Source: an uncultured Collinsella sp. (GTDB taxonomy: Bacteria > Actinomycetota > Coriobacteriia > Coriobacteriales > Coriobacteriaceae). From it: a DNA stretch of 8,371 bases. A program made the translations under genes and the position numbers. Positions 1 to 5,522 of this stretch are shown piece by piece (position 1 is the first letter of the stretch; each line of letters opens with the position of its first letter). Under the pieces are notes generated by a model. It made no database searches and had not been told where the DNA came from. It saw only the letters and a list, made by a program, of their open reading frames with translations. The stretch lies in contig CAAFPY010000056.1 in NCBI GenBank assembly GCA_900764955.1, positions 1 through 8,371 of the forward strand. Reading direction: 5' to 3'.

Positions 1-13
1 AAGTCCTTGACAT
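1..13 (-). CDS. First four codons of an unidentified gene (partial)
   Basis: On the minus strand an ATG at 13-11 follows the sequence AAAGGAGG with a spacer of eight bases (TTAAGAGA), a near-ideal ribosome binding site. The visible product starts MSRT and runs off the window edge. The surrounding 60 bases hold only 19 G or C, far lower than the genes that follow, so this start belongs to DNA of different origin. It lies just beyond the point where the ABC-F gene is cut off, on the same strand. A recombinase gene sitting at the end of an inserted element would fit, but four residues cannot identify a family and I do not assign one. Confidence 0.45.
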
Positions 14-47
14 TCTCTTAACCTCCTTTCATATGTATTTTTCAATT

Positions 48-72
48 TAGGACAGCTAATTTTATCGTCCTA
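48..72. repeat. Inverted repeat TAGGAC / GTCCTA at the AT-rich junction
   Basis: TAGGAC (48-53) and GTCCTA (67-72) form a perfect six-base dyad separated by 13 bases. It lies between the truncated end of the ABC-F gene and the new start codon at 13-11. It could be a recombinase or repressor site, or a hairpin in the leader of the new gene. Only the symmetry is seen; the role is inferred. Confidence 0.4.
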
Positions 73-1219
73 TTAAAGTATAGCCCTCCTGTATGAACGA
101 GATCGCAGACTGGCGGGCGTCGAACTTGTAGCCTGTCTGTTCGAAGTAGCCGATCTCTGCCTTAGGAGAGACGTTGATGCCGTCGGCGCGCTGGATGATC
201 GCCTTCAGCAGGCTGGTCTTTCCCGTACCGTTGCCACCGGTGATGGCTACTTTGGCACCGAGCGGTATCTCGAATTTCGCGCGATCATAGAGCACGCAGC
301 CGTCGAAGCTCAAGCTGAACTCGTCTGCCGAGATGGGAAATTTGCTGTGCAGCTCCAGGGCCTTGCTCTGGCGGAACCGCACGGCGCGAATGCTATCTGG
401 GGCCTCGATCCCTTCGAGCGCTTCGAGGCGCTTCTCCATGTTCTTAGTTGCTTGATGCATTTTCTTCTGCTTGGTGCCGGTTGTTTTCTGATGCCCCAAT
501 CGACCTGCATACTCGTTGCTTTTTTTCGCACCCTTCCGCTTGGCGTCGACCTGCTGTGCTTTTTTCCGCTGTTTTTCGATGGCGGCTTCGAGGCGATCGC
601 GCTCGCGCATCGCCTCTTCGTATCGAGTCGCCTGAGCTTTGCGATCTTTTTCTTTTTGCCGCAGATAGTCTGAGTAGTCACCCCAGAATTCGGAAATACT
701 GCCGTCTTTGAGCTCCCAGATCTTGTCCACCACCTGGTCGAGAAAATGACGGTCATGGCTCACAATGAGCAGGGCCCCATCAAATGCCTTGAGCTGCCCG
801 ACGAGAAGGCTGATGCCGTCTTGATCGAGGTGGCTCGTAGGCTCGTCGGCGAAGATCGCGCTTGTATGCCGGGAGAGCGCAGAGACAATCTTGGCGCGCG
901 TTTCTTCTCCGCCGCTCATCGTCTCCGGCGCCACGCCGGCGACGTTGAGACGGGAGAGCATTTCGCCGCTACCCGGGGCCGTATCAAGGTCGAGTTCGTC
1001 GAGCTGGCTGATGAGGGCAATGCTGCCAAAGCGCCTGACGTCGGCGCCAGCAATGGTAAGATCACCGCTCAGGATTTTTAGCAGGCTGGTTTTGCCTGCA
1101 CCGTTATCTCCTACCAAGCCGATGCGATCGTAGGAGTAGATTTCCAACCCTTCGATGTCCAGGATATCGCGGCCGGCATATTCCAAAAAGATGTCTTTAG
1201 CTTTGACTATAAGTTCCAT
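62..1219 (-). CDS. Msr-type ABC-F ribosomal protection ATPase, 3'-truncated
   Basis: ABC-F proteins have two ATPase domains and no membrane part; antibiotic-resistance members bind the ribosome and displace macrolides, lincosamides or streptogramins. The 385-residue product has a first domain with Walker A GDNGAGKT (37-44), signature MSGGE (101-105), Walker B ending ADEP (124-127) and H-loop SHDRHF (154-159). A lysine/arginine-rich linker (about 185-270) follows, then the second Walker A GGNGTGKT (328-335). The close spacing of the first Walker A and signature, and sequence resemblance through the linker, suit the Msr/Vga group. The protein then stops: the second signature, Walker B and H-loop are missing, and complete relatives run to about 490-540 residues. 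The last few codons are AT-rich and lie in unlike DNA, so a recombination or insertion event probably cut the gene. It lies 264 bases downstream of the Mef-like gene. The start has a modest AAGGCGG site nine bases upstream. Function is probably lost. Confidence 0.9.
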   Translation of the reverse strand: MELIVKAKDIFLEYAGRDILDIEGLEIYSYDRIGLVGDNGAGKTSLLKILSGDLTIAGADVRRFGSIALISQLDELDLDTAPGSGEMLSRLNVAGVAPETMSGGEETRAKIVSALSRHTSAIFADEPTSHLDQDGISLLVGQLKAFDGALLIVSHDRHFLDQVVDKIWELKDGSISEFWGDYSDYLRQKEKDRKAQATRYEEAMRERDRLEAAIEKQRKKAQQVDAKRKGAKKSNEYAGRLGHQKTTGTKQKKMHQATKNMEKRLEALEGIEAPDSIRAVRFRQSKALELHSKFPISADEFSLSFDGCVLYDRAKFEIPLGAKVAITGGNGTGKTSLLKAIIQRADGINVSPKAEIGYFEQTGYKFDARQSAISFIQEGYTLIGR

Positions 1220-1483
1220 AGGTTGAACCGCCTTTTGTGTATTGGTGTTTTACTGGAAGCGCAGCCATGCCAATAAAGGATCGTTCACGTCGATTTTTCG
1301 CCTCTGTCCATCCGCAGGCGCGAGCGTTTTGGCCTTGCGCAAGCCGGTGAATCCGAAAAATATGGTTGGCAGCGAATGAGGAGCGCATTACGGGATGCCG
1401 GCGCAATACCTCGTCGTCGTGAGAGCTTGAAGGCTGACGCGTGAATCGGTGGCTACTGCCCCCCTTGTTTTCGAATGCTTGGG
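1220..1483. other. Spacer between MFS and ABC-F genes with a possible second leader ORF
   Basis: This 264-base gap lies inside the presumed MFS-ABC-F transcript. I see no clear terminator or promoter. A 12-codon minus-strand ORF starting with GTG (1288-1250, MNDPLLAWLRFQ) ends 30 bases before the ABC-F start. Its nearest Shine-Dalgarno-like AGAGG is 12 bases away, which is too far to be convincing. In streptococcal mef-msr operons the equivalent gap carries a leader peptide, so the ORF is recorded but not called. Confidence 0.3.
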
Positions 1484-2770
1484 CTATTGAATCTGCCCGG
1501 TATTTCTTTTCCCCACGTTTCGTACACTTGGAGCGAGAAGCATCGCCATCGCAAGCAGTACCATGGTCGCTCCAGAGCCGACGAACCATAACGGAGCTCC
1601 GAGCAGGTCCGCAAAAACGGAGGGGGCTGCGAGGCCCATGGGCATGGCCCACGCCATGATGGTTCCGTAGAGGCCGAAAACGCGGCCTAGGTACTCAGGA
1701 GGTATCTGCTCCTGCACAAGGGCGGTCTGGGTTCCCGCGTACAACGGGGAGCATGCGCCCATAAGAAAGCTCGCCGGTAGGAAAGCGGCGAACAACGACG
1801 AGCCGAGCAATCCGGATACGATTGCGGCAATGCCGAAGCCGGCAATCGCGGTGACCATGGTGAACGACCTATTGCGGAACCCTCCCGTAACTGCCAAGAT
1901 GCCGGACCCAGCCAGCATGCCTGCAGAAAAAAGGATTTCCACCAAAGCAGCATCCCCCGTGCTACCGCCAAAATGTCCCAAGGTCATTATTGGGAACAAT
2001 GCCGCGAGTGGGGAGCACGCGAAAGCGAAGACGAACCCGCACCAAAGAAGGGCGAACAACCCCCTGTGCCCTCTAATCAGCTTGTAGCCGTCCGAAATCT
2101 CAGAGAAAAGTTCTCGAACTTTATTGGAAAAGGACGAACTGTGGTCGGCTTCGTCGAGTCCTCCTGCGTCTATCCGCGCGGCGAGAACAGCTAGAGAAGC
2201 GAAAAGTGCCCCCAGCACGTCGAGGGCAATCATGGCGGTAATGCCCGCCACAGGATAAATCACTGCCGCGAGCGCGGCGCCAAGAATGTATCCGCCGGAC
2301 TGAATCGCCTGCATCATTCCCGATAGGCGAACGAGATGCTCTGGCGGGGCGAGATGGGGCGTGAGGGATTGGGAGGCCGGCGTGTAGAACGAAGTGCCAA
2401 CTGCGCGGAGAAACAGGGCGATGAGGATTGGCCATGCAGGTAAGCTGCCGCCCAACGAGGCAATCGCCAAAGCGGCGCCCACCGCGGCAATGAAGAGGTC
2501 GGCGCCGATAAGAACACGTTTCAAAGGCAGTCTGTCGACAACGGCACCCGCAAGGCCTCCGAACAAAGCAATCGGCAGAAAGCCTGCTAACGATGCCAGG
2601 GAGAGGAGAGAAGACGACCCTGTCGTGAGGGCGAGATGCCAAATAAGACCCATTTGGAGAATCGAACTCGTCAATGTCGAAACGAGCTCGCCGCCCCATA
2701 CGAAACAAAGCTTGAATTGCCATGAATGGCACAGCAGAGCAGACCTGCCCCGAGAGGTTTCAAATATCAT
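1484..2770 (-). CDS. Mef-like MFS macrolide efflux transporter
   Basis: Predicted 12-segment major facilitator exporter in the cytoplasmic membrane, most like Mef(A)/Mef(E) proton-driven macrolide efflux pumps. Using the ATG at 2770 gives 428 residues; Mef(A) has 405. Shared landmarks with Mef(A), recalled rather than aligned by program, include SSILQM (35-40), a motif-A-like loop GAVVDRLPLKRVLIGADL (75-92), the YTPA region (129-132), IALDVLGA (181-188), LFP (258-260), FSAGML (281-286), and PEYLGRVFGL (358-367) followed by AMPMGL (375-380). A TTG at 2821 would extend the frame by 17 codons, but it lies in the loop of the leader terminator, so ATG 2770 is preferred despite a weak ribosome site. 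The gene is first in a unit with the Msr-type ABC-F gene, copying the mef-msr order. Transcription is probably attenuated through the upstream leader. The substrate is inferred from similarity only. Confidence 0.85.
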   Translation of the reverse strand: MIFETSRGRSALLCHSWQFKLCFVWGGELVSTLTSSILQMGLIWHLALTTGSSSLLSLASLAGFLPIALFGGLAGAVVDRLPLKRVLIGADLFIAAVGAALAIASLGGSLPAWPILIALFLRAVGTSFYTPASQSLTPHLAPPEHLVRLSGMMQAIQSGGYILGAALAAVIYPVAGITAMIALDVLGALFASLAVLAARIDAGGLDEADHSSSFSNKVRELFSEISDGYKLIRGHRGLFALLWCGFVFAFACSPLAALFPIMTLGHFGGSTGDAALVEILFSAGMLAGSGILAVTGGFRNRSFTMVTAIAGFGIAAIVSGLLGSSLFAAFLPASFLMGACSPLYAGTQTALVQEQIPPEYLGRVFGLYGTIMAWAMPMGLAAPSVFADLLGAPLWFVGSGATMVLLAMAMLLAPSVRNVGKRNTGQIQ

Positions 2771-2800
2771 GGTTATGTCCAATTGTGGAATGGCGTGCAG

Positions 2801-2831
2801 AAAAACAGCGCGACGCCACAACAGCGCCGCT
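2801..2831 (-). terminator. Attenuator terminator upstream of the Mef-like gene
   Basis: On the minus strand AGCGGCGC (2831-2824) pairs imperfectly, with two single-base bulges, to GCGTCGCGCT (2816-2807) across the loop TGTTGTG. This is followed by TG and five Ts (2805-2801). It lies only three bases after the leader ORF stop and about 30 bases before the MFS start codon. The 5' arm overlaps GGCGCT (2828-2823), which can instead pair with AGCGCC (2842-2837) at the end of the leader ORF, so the two hairpins exclude each other. The bulges make the terminator less than ideal. Confidence 0.55.
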
Positions 2832-2833
2832 TT

Positions 2834-2869
2834 CTAGGCGCTCATCCACGTGCGGAAAAGACCAACCAC
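2834..2869 (-). CDS. Leader peptide ORF (11 aa) of a putative attenuator
   Basis: A GTG start at 2869-2867 opens an 11-codon ORF reading MVGLFRTWMSA and ending TAG. It follows AAAGGAGG (2883-2876) with a six-base spacer, the best ribosome site in this locus. A second GTG at 2874-2872 is too close to that site. Its last two sense codons, AGC GCC, form the 5' arm of a perfect six-base hairpin with GGCGCT, which is also part of the terminator arm just downstream. This is the arrangement expected of a peptide whose drug-induced stalling frees an antiterminator. The mega-type mef/mel operons of streptococci use a short leader peptide for transcription attenuation. The peptide lacks the R/K-x-R/K stall motif of some macrolide leaders, so the stall site is unknown. 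Confidence 0.6.
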   Translation of the reverse strand: MVGLFRTWMSA

Positions 2870-2911
2870 GACACCCCTCCTTTGTTAATTCGGTCTGGCA
2901 AACCATGTAAT

Positions 2912-2940
2912 AGTTAACAAGGCTTGAGTTTGCCTGTCAA
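2912..2940 (-). promoter_or_regulatory. Promoter of the leader-Mef-ABC-F unit
   Basis: Minus strand: a consensus -35 TTGACA (2940-2935), a 17-base spacer and a weak -10 TTAACT (2917-2912, three of six matches). The start would fall about 35 bases before the leader ORF. A dyad TTGTTAA/TTAACAA (2882-2888 and 2914-2920) overlaps the -10 region and could hold a regulator or be chance. Confidence 0.5.
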
Positions 2941-3473
2941 GAATCGACCATCGGTAAGCGCAGTCCTCTCTGGCCATTCGATTCCTTTTGTATCTATGGC
3001 TGCATTTACGTTATGTGGTTATCTATTTCGTTAGAATTCCCAAGCAAAACGCTTTTATGCACCATGTCTGTGCAAGCGAGAAAAGCCATTTCTAAACCTC
3101 GGTCTACGAAAATGTCAACTTGGCTTTTCATTGAGCCGATACTTCCAACACCGCTGAAAACGAACCAAACGCGTAGCTCTTGCATGTCCGCAACTCGCAC
3201 CATCAAAGTATGCAAGCATCCTGATGAGCAGGATAGCCTCTGATCGTCTGTATCTCAATTCGGAACAAAAATCCTGAGAAAAGGGGTCTGCGGCGCCGAA
3301 CGCGAACAATGTGTGTACGCTGTCGAGAAATGAGGCGCGCGCCGAGAAACCGGGGGTCCATACTCCACGCCGCACCCTGGCGCAACGGTGCAGATGGGCC
3401 GCCTGCAGGGTTGCGCCATGCTGGAAACGGGTCATCATCCCGATTGGGACCGAAACGAGAGAAGGAGAGCGAA
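2941..3473. other. Non-coding stretch between the resistance locus and the excisionase
   Basis: No recognisable gene lies in these 533 bases. A minus-strand frame of 69 codons (3215-3006), starting with TTG and reading LRVWFVFSGVGS near its middle, is open, but it has no good ribosome site, no GC-rich third positions and no family I recognise. The composition is more AT-rich than the genes to the right. The only structured item is the long hairpin at 3378-3418. Confidence 0.4.
3378..3418. repeat. Long hairpin upstream of the excisionase gene
   Basis: TGGCGCAAC (3378-3386) and GTTGCGCCA (3410-3418) are perfect nine-base complements. Inside them, after a GG/GG mismatch, TGCAG (3389-3393) pairs with CTGCA (3403-3407) around a nine-base loop. 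There is no T-run, so it is not an ordinary terminator. It ends 55 bases before the excisionase start, a position suited to an operator, a recombinase or excisionase site, or a leader RNA structure. Confidence 0.6.
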
Positions 3474-3752
3474 ATGAACGACATCCACGGCGAGATCGGC
3501 ATAGACGTGGAGCGACTGCGCGCCGCCGACCCGGACGGGCTCTATCTCTTCATGCTGGAGGACTACCCGTACATGATGACCTCCGCCCAGGTCGCGGAGT
3601 TCACCTGCGCCACCAGCCAGGAGGTGCGCCGCCTCCTCGCCCGCGGTGAGCTCAAGGGCTGCCGCGTCGGCAAGAAGTGGCTCGTGCCGAAGCTCGCCCT
3701 GCTGAACTACCTGTATAAGGACGAGGGCCGCGAGGGCCTGCAGTCCGCTTGA
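3474..3752 (+). CDS. Excisionase-like helix-turn-helix protein (92 aa)
   Basis: A small DNA-binding protein of the excisionase/HTH_17 (MerR-like winged helix) type. Such proteins bind next to attachment sites and steer a tyrosine integrase toward excision. Residues 35-80, starting MTSAQVAEFTCATSQEVRRL and continuing through GELKGCRVGKKWLVP, give the usual helix-turn-helix followed by the GxxxG-K-W-wing strand. The ATG at 3474 is chosen because AGAAGGAG lies seven bases upstream and the HTH family has short N-terminal extensions; a longer in-frame start at 3309 has no such site. Codons are rich in G/C at the third position. It is followed 13 bases later by an integrase gene in the same direction, the normal order for a mobile element module. 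Confidence 0.8.
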   Translation: MNDIHGEIGIDVERLRAADPDGLYLFMLEDYPYMMTSAQVAEFTCATSQEVRRLLARGELKGCRVGKKWLVPKLALLNYLYKDEGREGLQSA

Positions 3753-3765
3753 CGAACGACAACCC

Positions 3766-4110
3766 ATGCAGCTGCTTCACTGCGACAAACCATACAACCT
3801 CGACGAGGCGGTCGCGAGGCGCGGCACGCCGCGGCGAAAGCGCAAGGATTCGCGCACCACCGCCTACGAGCTCACCATCCGCATCCCCGAGGAGCACCGT
3901 CGTCATTTCGGCGGGAAGAAGAAACTCACCCGCGTGGTGTTCGCCCTCAACAAGAAGGTCGACCTCAAAGGGTGGGTCCGCGCGTTCGAGGAGGAGAAGA
4001 ACGCGGTCCTCGACCTCGCGCTCGAGGCACGGGGCGGGGGCTCGCTCGACGCCGCCGCCTGGGCAGCGATGCCCTTCGGGGAGTACGCGGAGCGGTACGT
4101 CGAGCGCTAA
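3766..4110 (+). CDS. Tyrosine integrase N-terminal fragment (114 aa)
   Basis: The N-terminal part of a phage/ICE-type tyrosine recombinase. Residues about 30-65 (TTAYELTIRIPEEHRRHFGG and on to KKLTRVVFALNKK) look like the arm-type DNA-binding domain. FGEYAERYVER (104-114) is the typical opening of the core-binding SAM-like domain, normally followed by about 270 more residues with the R-H-R-Y catalytic set. Here a TAA follows at once and the next bases belong to another gene on the opposite strand, so the enzyme cannot be active. The ATG has no strong ribosome site; translation may be coupled to the excisionase gene 13 bases upstream. It could act as an accidental regulator, but a broken gene is the simplest reading. 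Confidence 0.75.
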   Translation: MQLLHCDKPYNLDEAVARRGTPRRKRKDSRTTAYELTIRIPEEHRRHFGGKKKLTRVVFALNKKVDLKGWVRAFEEEKNAVLDLALEARGGGSLDAAAWAAMPFGEYAERYVER

Positions 4111-4254
4111 CACGTAGCAGTCCTGGCTCGGGGGGCGGTAGCCCTGGAGCTCGCAGTATTTGAGCAAGGGCTCGACTGTGTCGCGGCCGCCGTTCCAGTG
4201 GAGGTAGAGCGCCAGGTTCTTGTCCGGCGTGGTGATGACTGCTCGATTTCCCAT
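4111..4254 (-). pseudogene. 5' fragment of a small MGNR-type mobile-element protein
   Basis: The minus-strand ATG at 4254 has AAGGAGG eight bases upstream. The first 48 residues begin MGNRAVITTPDKNLALYLHW and run through GGRDTVEPLLKYCELQGYRPPSQDCYV. I recognise this as the start of a conserved hypothetical protein found in gut bacterial mobile elements; its function is unknown to me. After the codon for residue 48 the frame enters the reverse complement of the integrase gene and stays open to 3652, but that extension has no family character. The gene was evidently cut at about 4111, the same place where the integrase is cut. Confidence 0.6.
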
Positions 4255-4465
4255 TTTGAAGACCTCCTTGTCTCTCGGCGGTCGCCCTGTGCCACCGCCT
4301 CGTGATCCGGGGTCGTGCGCGGGTTCCGCCTGTGCTGCAAGGAGGAAGGCGGGCTACTTCGCAAAGGGCGCACGTCCGCAACCTGCACATGCGATGAGTC
4401 AAAGGTGAGAGATGTGCATGTGCGGGTTTTGCGCAGGAAGGACGCGCCTTGCGGCGCACATGGCG
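4255..4465. other. Leader and decayed sequence before the MGNR-type fragment
   Basis: These 211 bases hold the ribosome site of the MGNR-type gene and an untranslated stretch. The open frame of the KRYVSV-type protein passes through without a stop but loses any protein-like character after about residue 55. No RNA gene or promoter could be supported. Confidence 0.3.
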
Positions 4466-4645
4466 GGTTCCGTGCGAGCGTGCCTGGATGAGAGGCGGGG
4501 CAGGGCGCACGTCCTTGACCTCATCGATCGGATAGGTCTTGCCGTCGTACCACTGAATGGAAAGAGGCCGTACGCGACCGTCCTCGTCCATGCGCGCCGT
4601 GACGCTGACGTACCGCTTGACCCTTCCCGAGATGCCTTCGACCAT
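4466..4645 (-). pseudogene. Small KRYVSV-type mobile-element protein, 3' end decayed
   Basis: The minus-strand ATG at 4645 lies nine bases after the stop codon of the polymerase fragment. The first 53 or so residues read MVEGISGRVKRYVSVTARMD and then EDGRVRPLSIQWYDGKTYPIDEVKDVRPA. This resembles a short conserved protein I associate with the gene after a UmuC-type polymerase in Firmicutes and Coriobacteria mobile elements; the function is unknown. After about residue 55 the sequence becomes arginine- and proline-rich and no longer looks like that family, although the frame stays open, so the 3' end has probably been replaced or frameshifted. Confidence 0.5.
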
Positions 4646-4654
4646 GATGCCCGC

Positions 4655-4894
4655 CTACCTGAGGAACCCTACGGGGTGGACGGTATTGTCACGCTTGATG
4701 TCGAGGCCGGACATGACCTCGTCGGTAAGTTCGGCCGCCCGCTTCACGCAGGTGTTGCCGAAACGCTCCCCCAGCGCGTCGATGGCGAGGTCCAGCCTCT
4801 CAAGGCGCTCCGTCTCCTCGGCGTCCCCAAAGAGCTCGCACTGCACGGACACGTCCATGGGAACGAGATTGGTCACGCGCACGTGCACCGCCGA
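4655..4894 (-). pseudogene. C-terminal fragment of a Y-family DNA polymerase (UmuC/DinB type)
   Basis: The minus-strand frame encodes about 79 residues ending in GLDIKRDNTVHPVGFLR. The pattern VRVTNLVP, then a QCELFGD segment, then an ERLERLDLAIDALGERFG helix matches the tail of UmuC/ImpB-type lesion-bypass polymerases, where a QLSLF-like beta-clamp motif precedes the last helix. The catalytic palm, fingers and thumb, about 350 residues, are missing. In frame, a TGA lies just upstream (4897-4895), and the only start is a GTG without a ribosome site, so this is a remnant. It stands before the KRYVSV-type gene, keeping the ancestral gene order. The break falls at 4889-4897, where the LysR-like fragment begins on the other strand. 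Confidence 0.65.
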
Positions 4895-5081
4895 TCAGGG
4901 GTTTCTGCACCTGGAGTTCGGCGGCGAGGCGGGATTGGCGGGCGGCGTCATACAGCGCATCCCGCTCGTGGGCGCCGAGGGCCCTGTTCGGCATGACTAC
5001 TACGCATTCTATCCCGCGCAGAATGCGAATCCCCTCGCCGGCGAGTTCGCGGACATCCTCGCCGACCTATTTGCCGGCTGA
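4893..5081 (+). pseudogene. C-terminal fragment of a probable LysR-family regulator
   Basis: From 4893 the plus strand encodes 62 residues starting DQGFLHLEFGGEAGLAGGVI and ending EFADILADLFAG, followed by TGA. The pattern of a short strand, a charged turn, an aromatic HDYYAFYPAQ stretch and an NPLAGEFADIL helix resembles the end of a LysR effector-binding domain. The N-terminal helix-turn-helix and most of the effector domain are absent. The longer open frame upstream (from 4557) is antisense to the polymerase fragment and is not protein-like. The family call is moderate; another periplasmic-binding-like protein is possible. Confidence 0.4.
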
Positions 5082-5093
5082 TCCCCGGCTTTT
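5073..5093 (+). terminator. Weak intrinsic terminator after the LysR-like fragment
   Basis: GCCGG (5073-5077) pairs with CCGGC (5085-5089) over a seven-base loop, followed by four Ts (5090-5093). The stop codon lies in the loop. The stem is short but pure G-C. Confidence 0.4.
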
Positions 5094-5257
5094 CGCTCGC
5101 CGATTGCCGAGGGGAGCGGTTGCCGCGCAGGAACTGTTCGAGCATGCCCGAGTGCTTCCATGTTGATCATGTCGAAGGGGATCCGCTTGAAGAGCGCATC
5201 TCCCCGCATGATTTGGAGCCGTTTGGTTTCCGCTAGATTGAAGCATCTCGGCGGACG

Positions 5258-5286
5258 TTGACTTGCCCCTTATCCGTGGCTAACAT
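5258..5286 (+). promoter_or_regulatory. Promoter of the two-gene unknown cassette
   Basis: -35 TTGACT (5258-5263), a 17-base spacer and -10 TAACAT (5281-5286, four of six matches). A start near 5293 would leave a leader of about 35 bases before the first gene. The preceding stretch 5094-5257 shows nothing I can assign. Confidence 0.5.
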
Positions 5287-5327
5287 GCAGTTGTATCTAC
5301 CTCCAAGAGAAATAGGAGTTATCCCCC

Positions 5328-5489
5328 ATGACAATCTACAAGGAGGGGCATGGCAGTTACGGGCATTGCTGGATTGAGGGCAATGGAGTCATGTTCTGGG
5401 TCTATGTAATGGACGGCAAATCCAAGTATGGCCCCTTTTCCTCGCTGAGCGACGCAATGAACGAGTTCAGCCGATGGTGCCTTGCGTAG
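5328..5489 (+). CDS. Small protein of unknown function (53 aa)
   Basis: ATG to TAG, beginning MTIYKEGHGSYGHCWIEGNG. TAGGAG lies nine bases before the ATG, and a good promoter lies 40 bases before it. The product is rich in aromatics and glycine, with three Trp and two Cys, and has no signal peptide or membrane segment. Its end, SKYGPFSSLSDAMNEFSRW, has the form 'K-x-x-G-P-F-x-S-x-x-x-A-M-x-x-F' seen in many small beta-beta-alpha proteins, where two strands are followed by a helix. I cannot name a family. It lies 33 bases before the next gene, with which it shares promoter and terminator. It is too short to be found by usual length cut-offs, but the ribosome site, promoter and spacing make it credible. 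Confidence 0.65.
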   Translation: MTIYKEGHGSYGHCWIEGNGVMFWVYVMDGKSKYGPFSSLSDAMNEFSRWCLA

Positions 5490-5522
5490 GAAACAGACAC
5501 GCGATCGAAACGAGGTAACAGC

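Noticed and set aside
2771..2821. TTG start at 2821 for the MFS gene, adding 17 residues
   Set aside because: The TTG lies in the loop of the proposed terminator hairpin, has only a weak ribosome site, and the extra residues do not resemble Mef N-termini, which begin shortly before the W-x-x-K-x motif.
3006..3215. Minus-strand 69-residue ORF as a real gene
   Set aside because: TTG start, no ribosome site, no codon bias and no family; kept only as a note in the non-coding entry.
3652..4110. Minus-strand continuation of the MGNR-type frame to 200 residues
   Set aside because: Beyond 4111 it is the reverse complement of the integrase and excisionase genes and reads as low-complexity acidic sequence; open only because of GC-rich codons.
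3965..4465. Minus-strand 226-residue frame starting at 4645 as one gene
   Set aside because: Only the first 55 or so residues are protein-like; the rest overlaps the MGNR-type gene in another frame and is Arg/Pro-rich.
4412..4996. Plus-strand 194-residue ORF
   Set aside because: It is antisense to the KRYVSV-type and polymerase fragments and has no family character or ribosome site.
5009..5209. Minus-strand 66-residue ORF (starts MRGDALFKRIPFDMINMEAL)
   Set aside because: It has no ribosome site, overlaps the LysR-like tail in antisense and turns into Arg/Ala-rich sequence; I could not support it.
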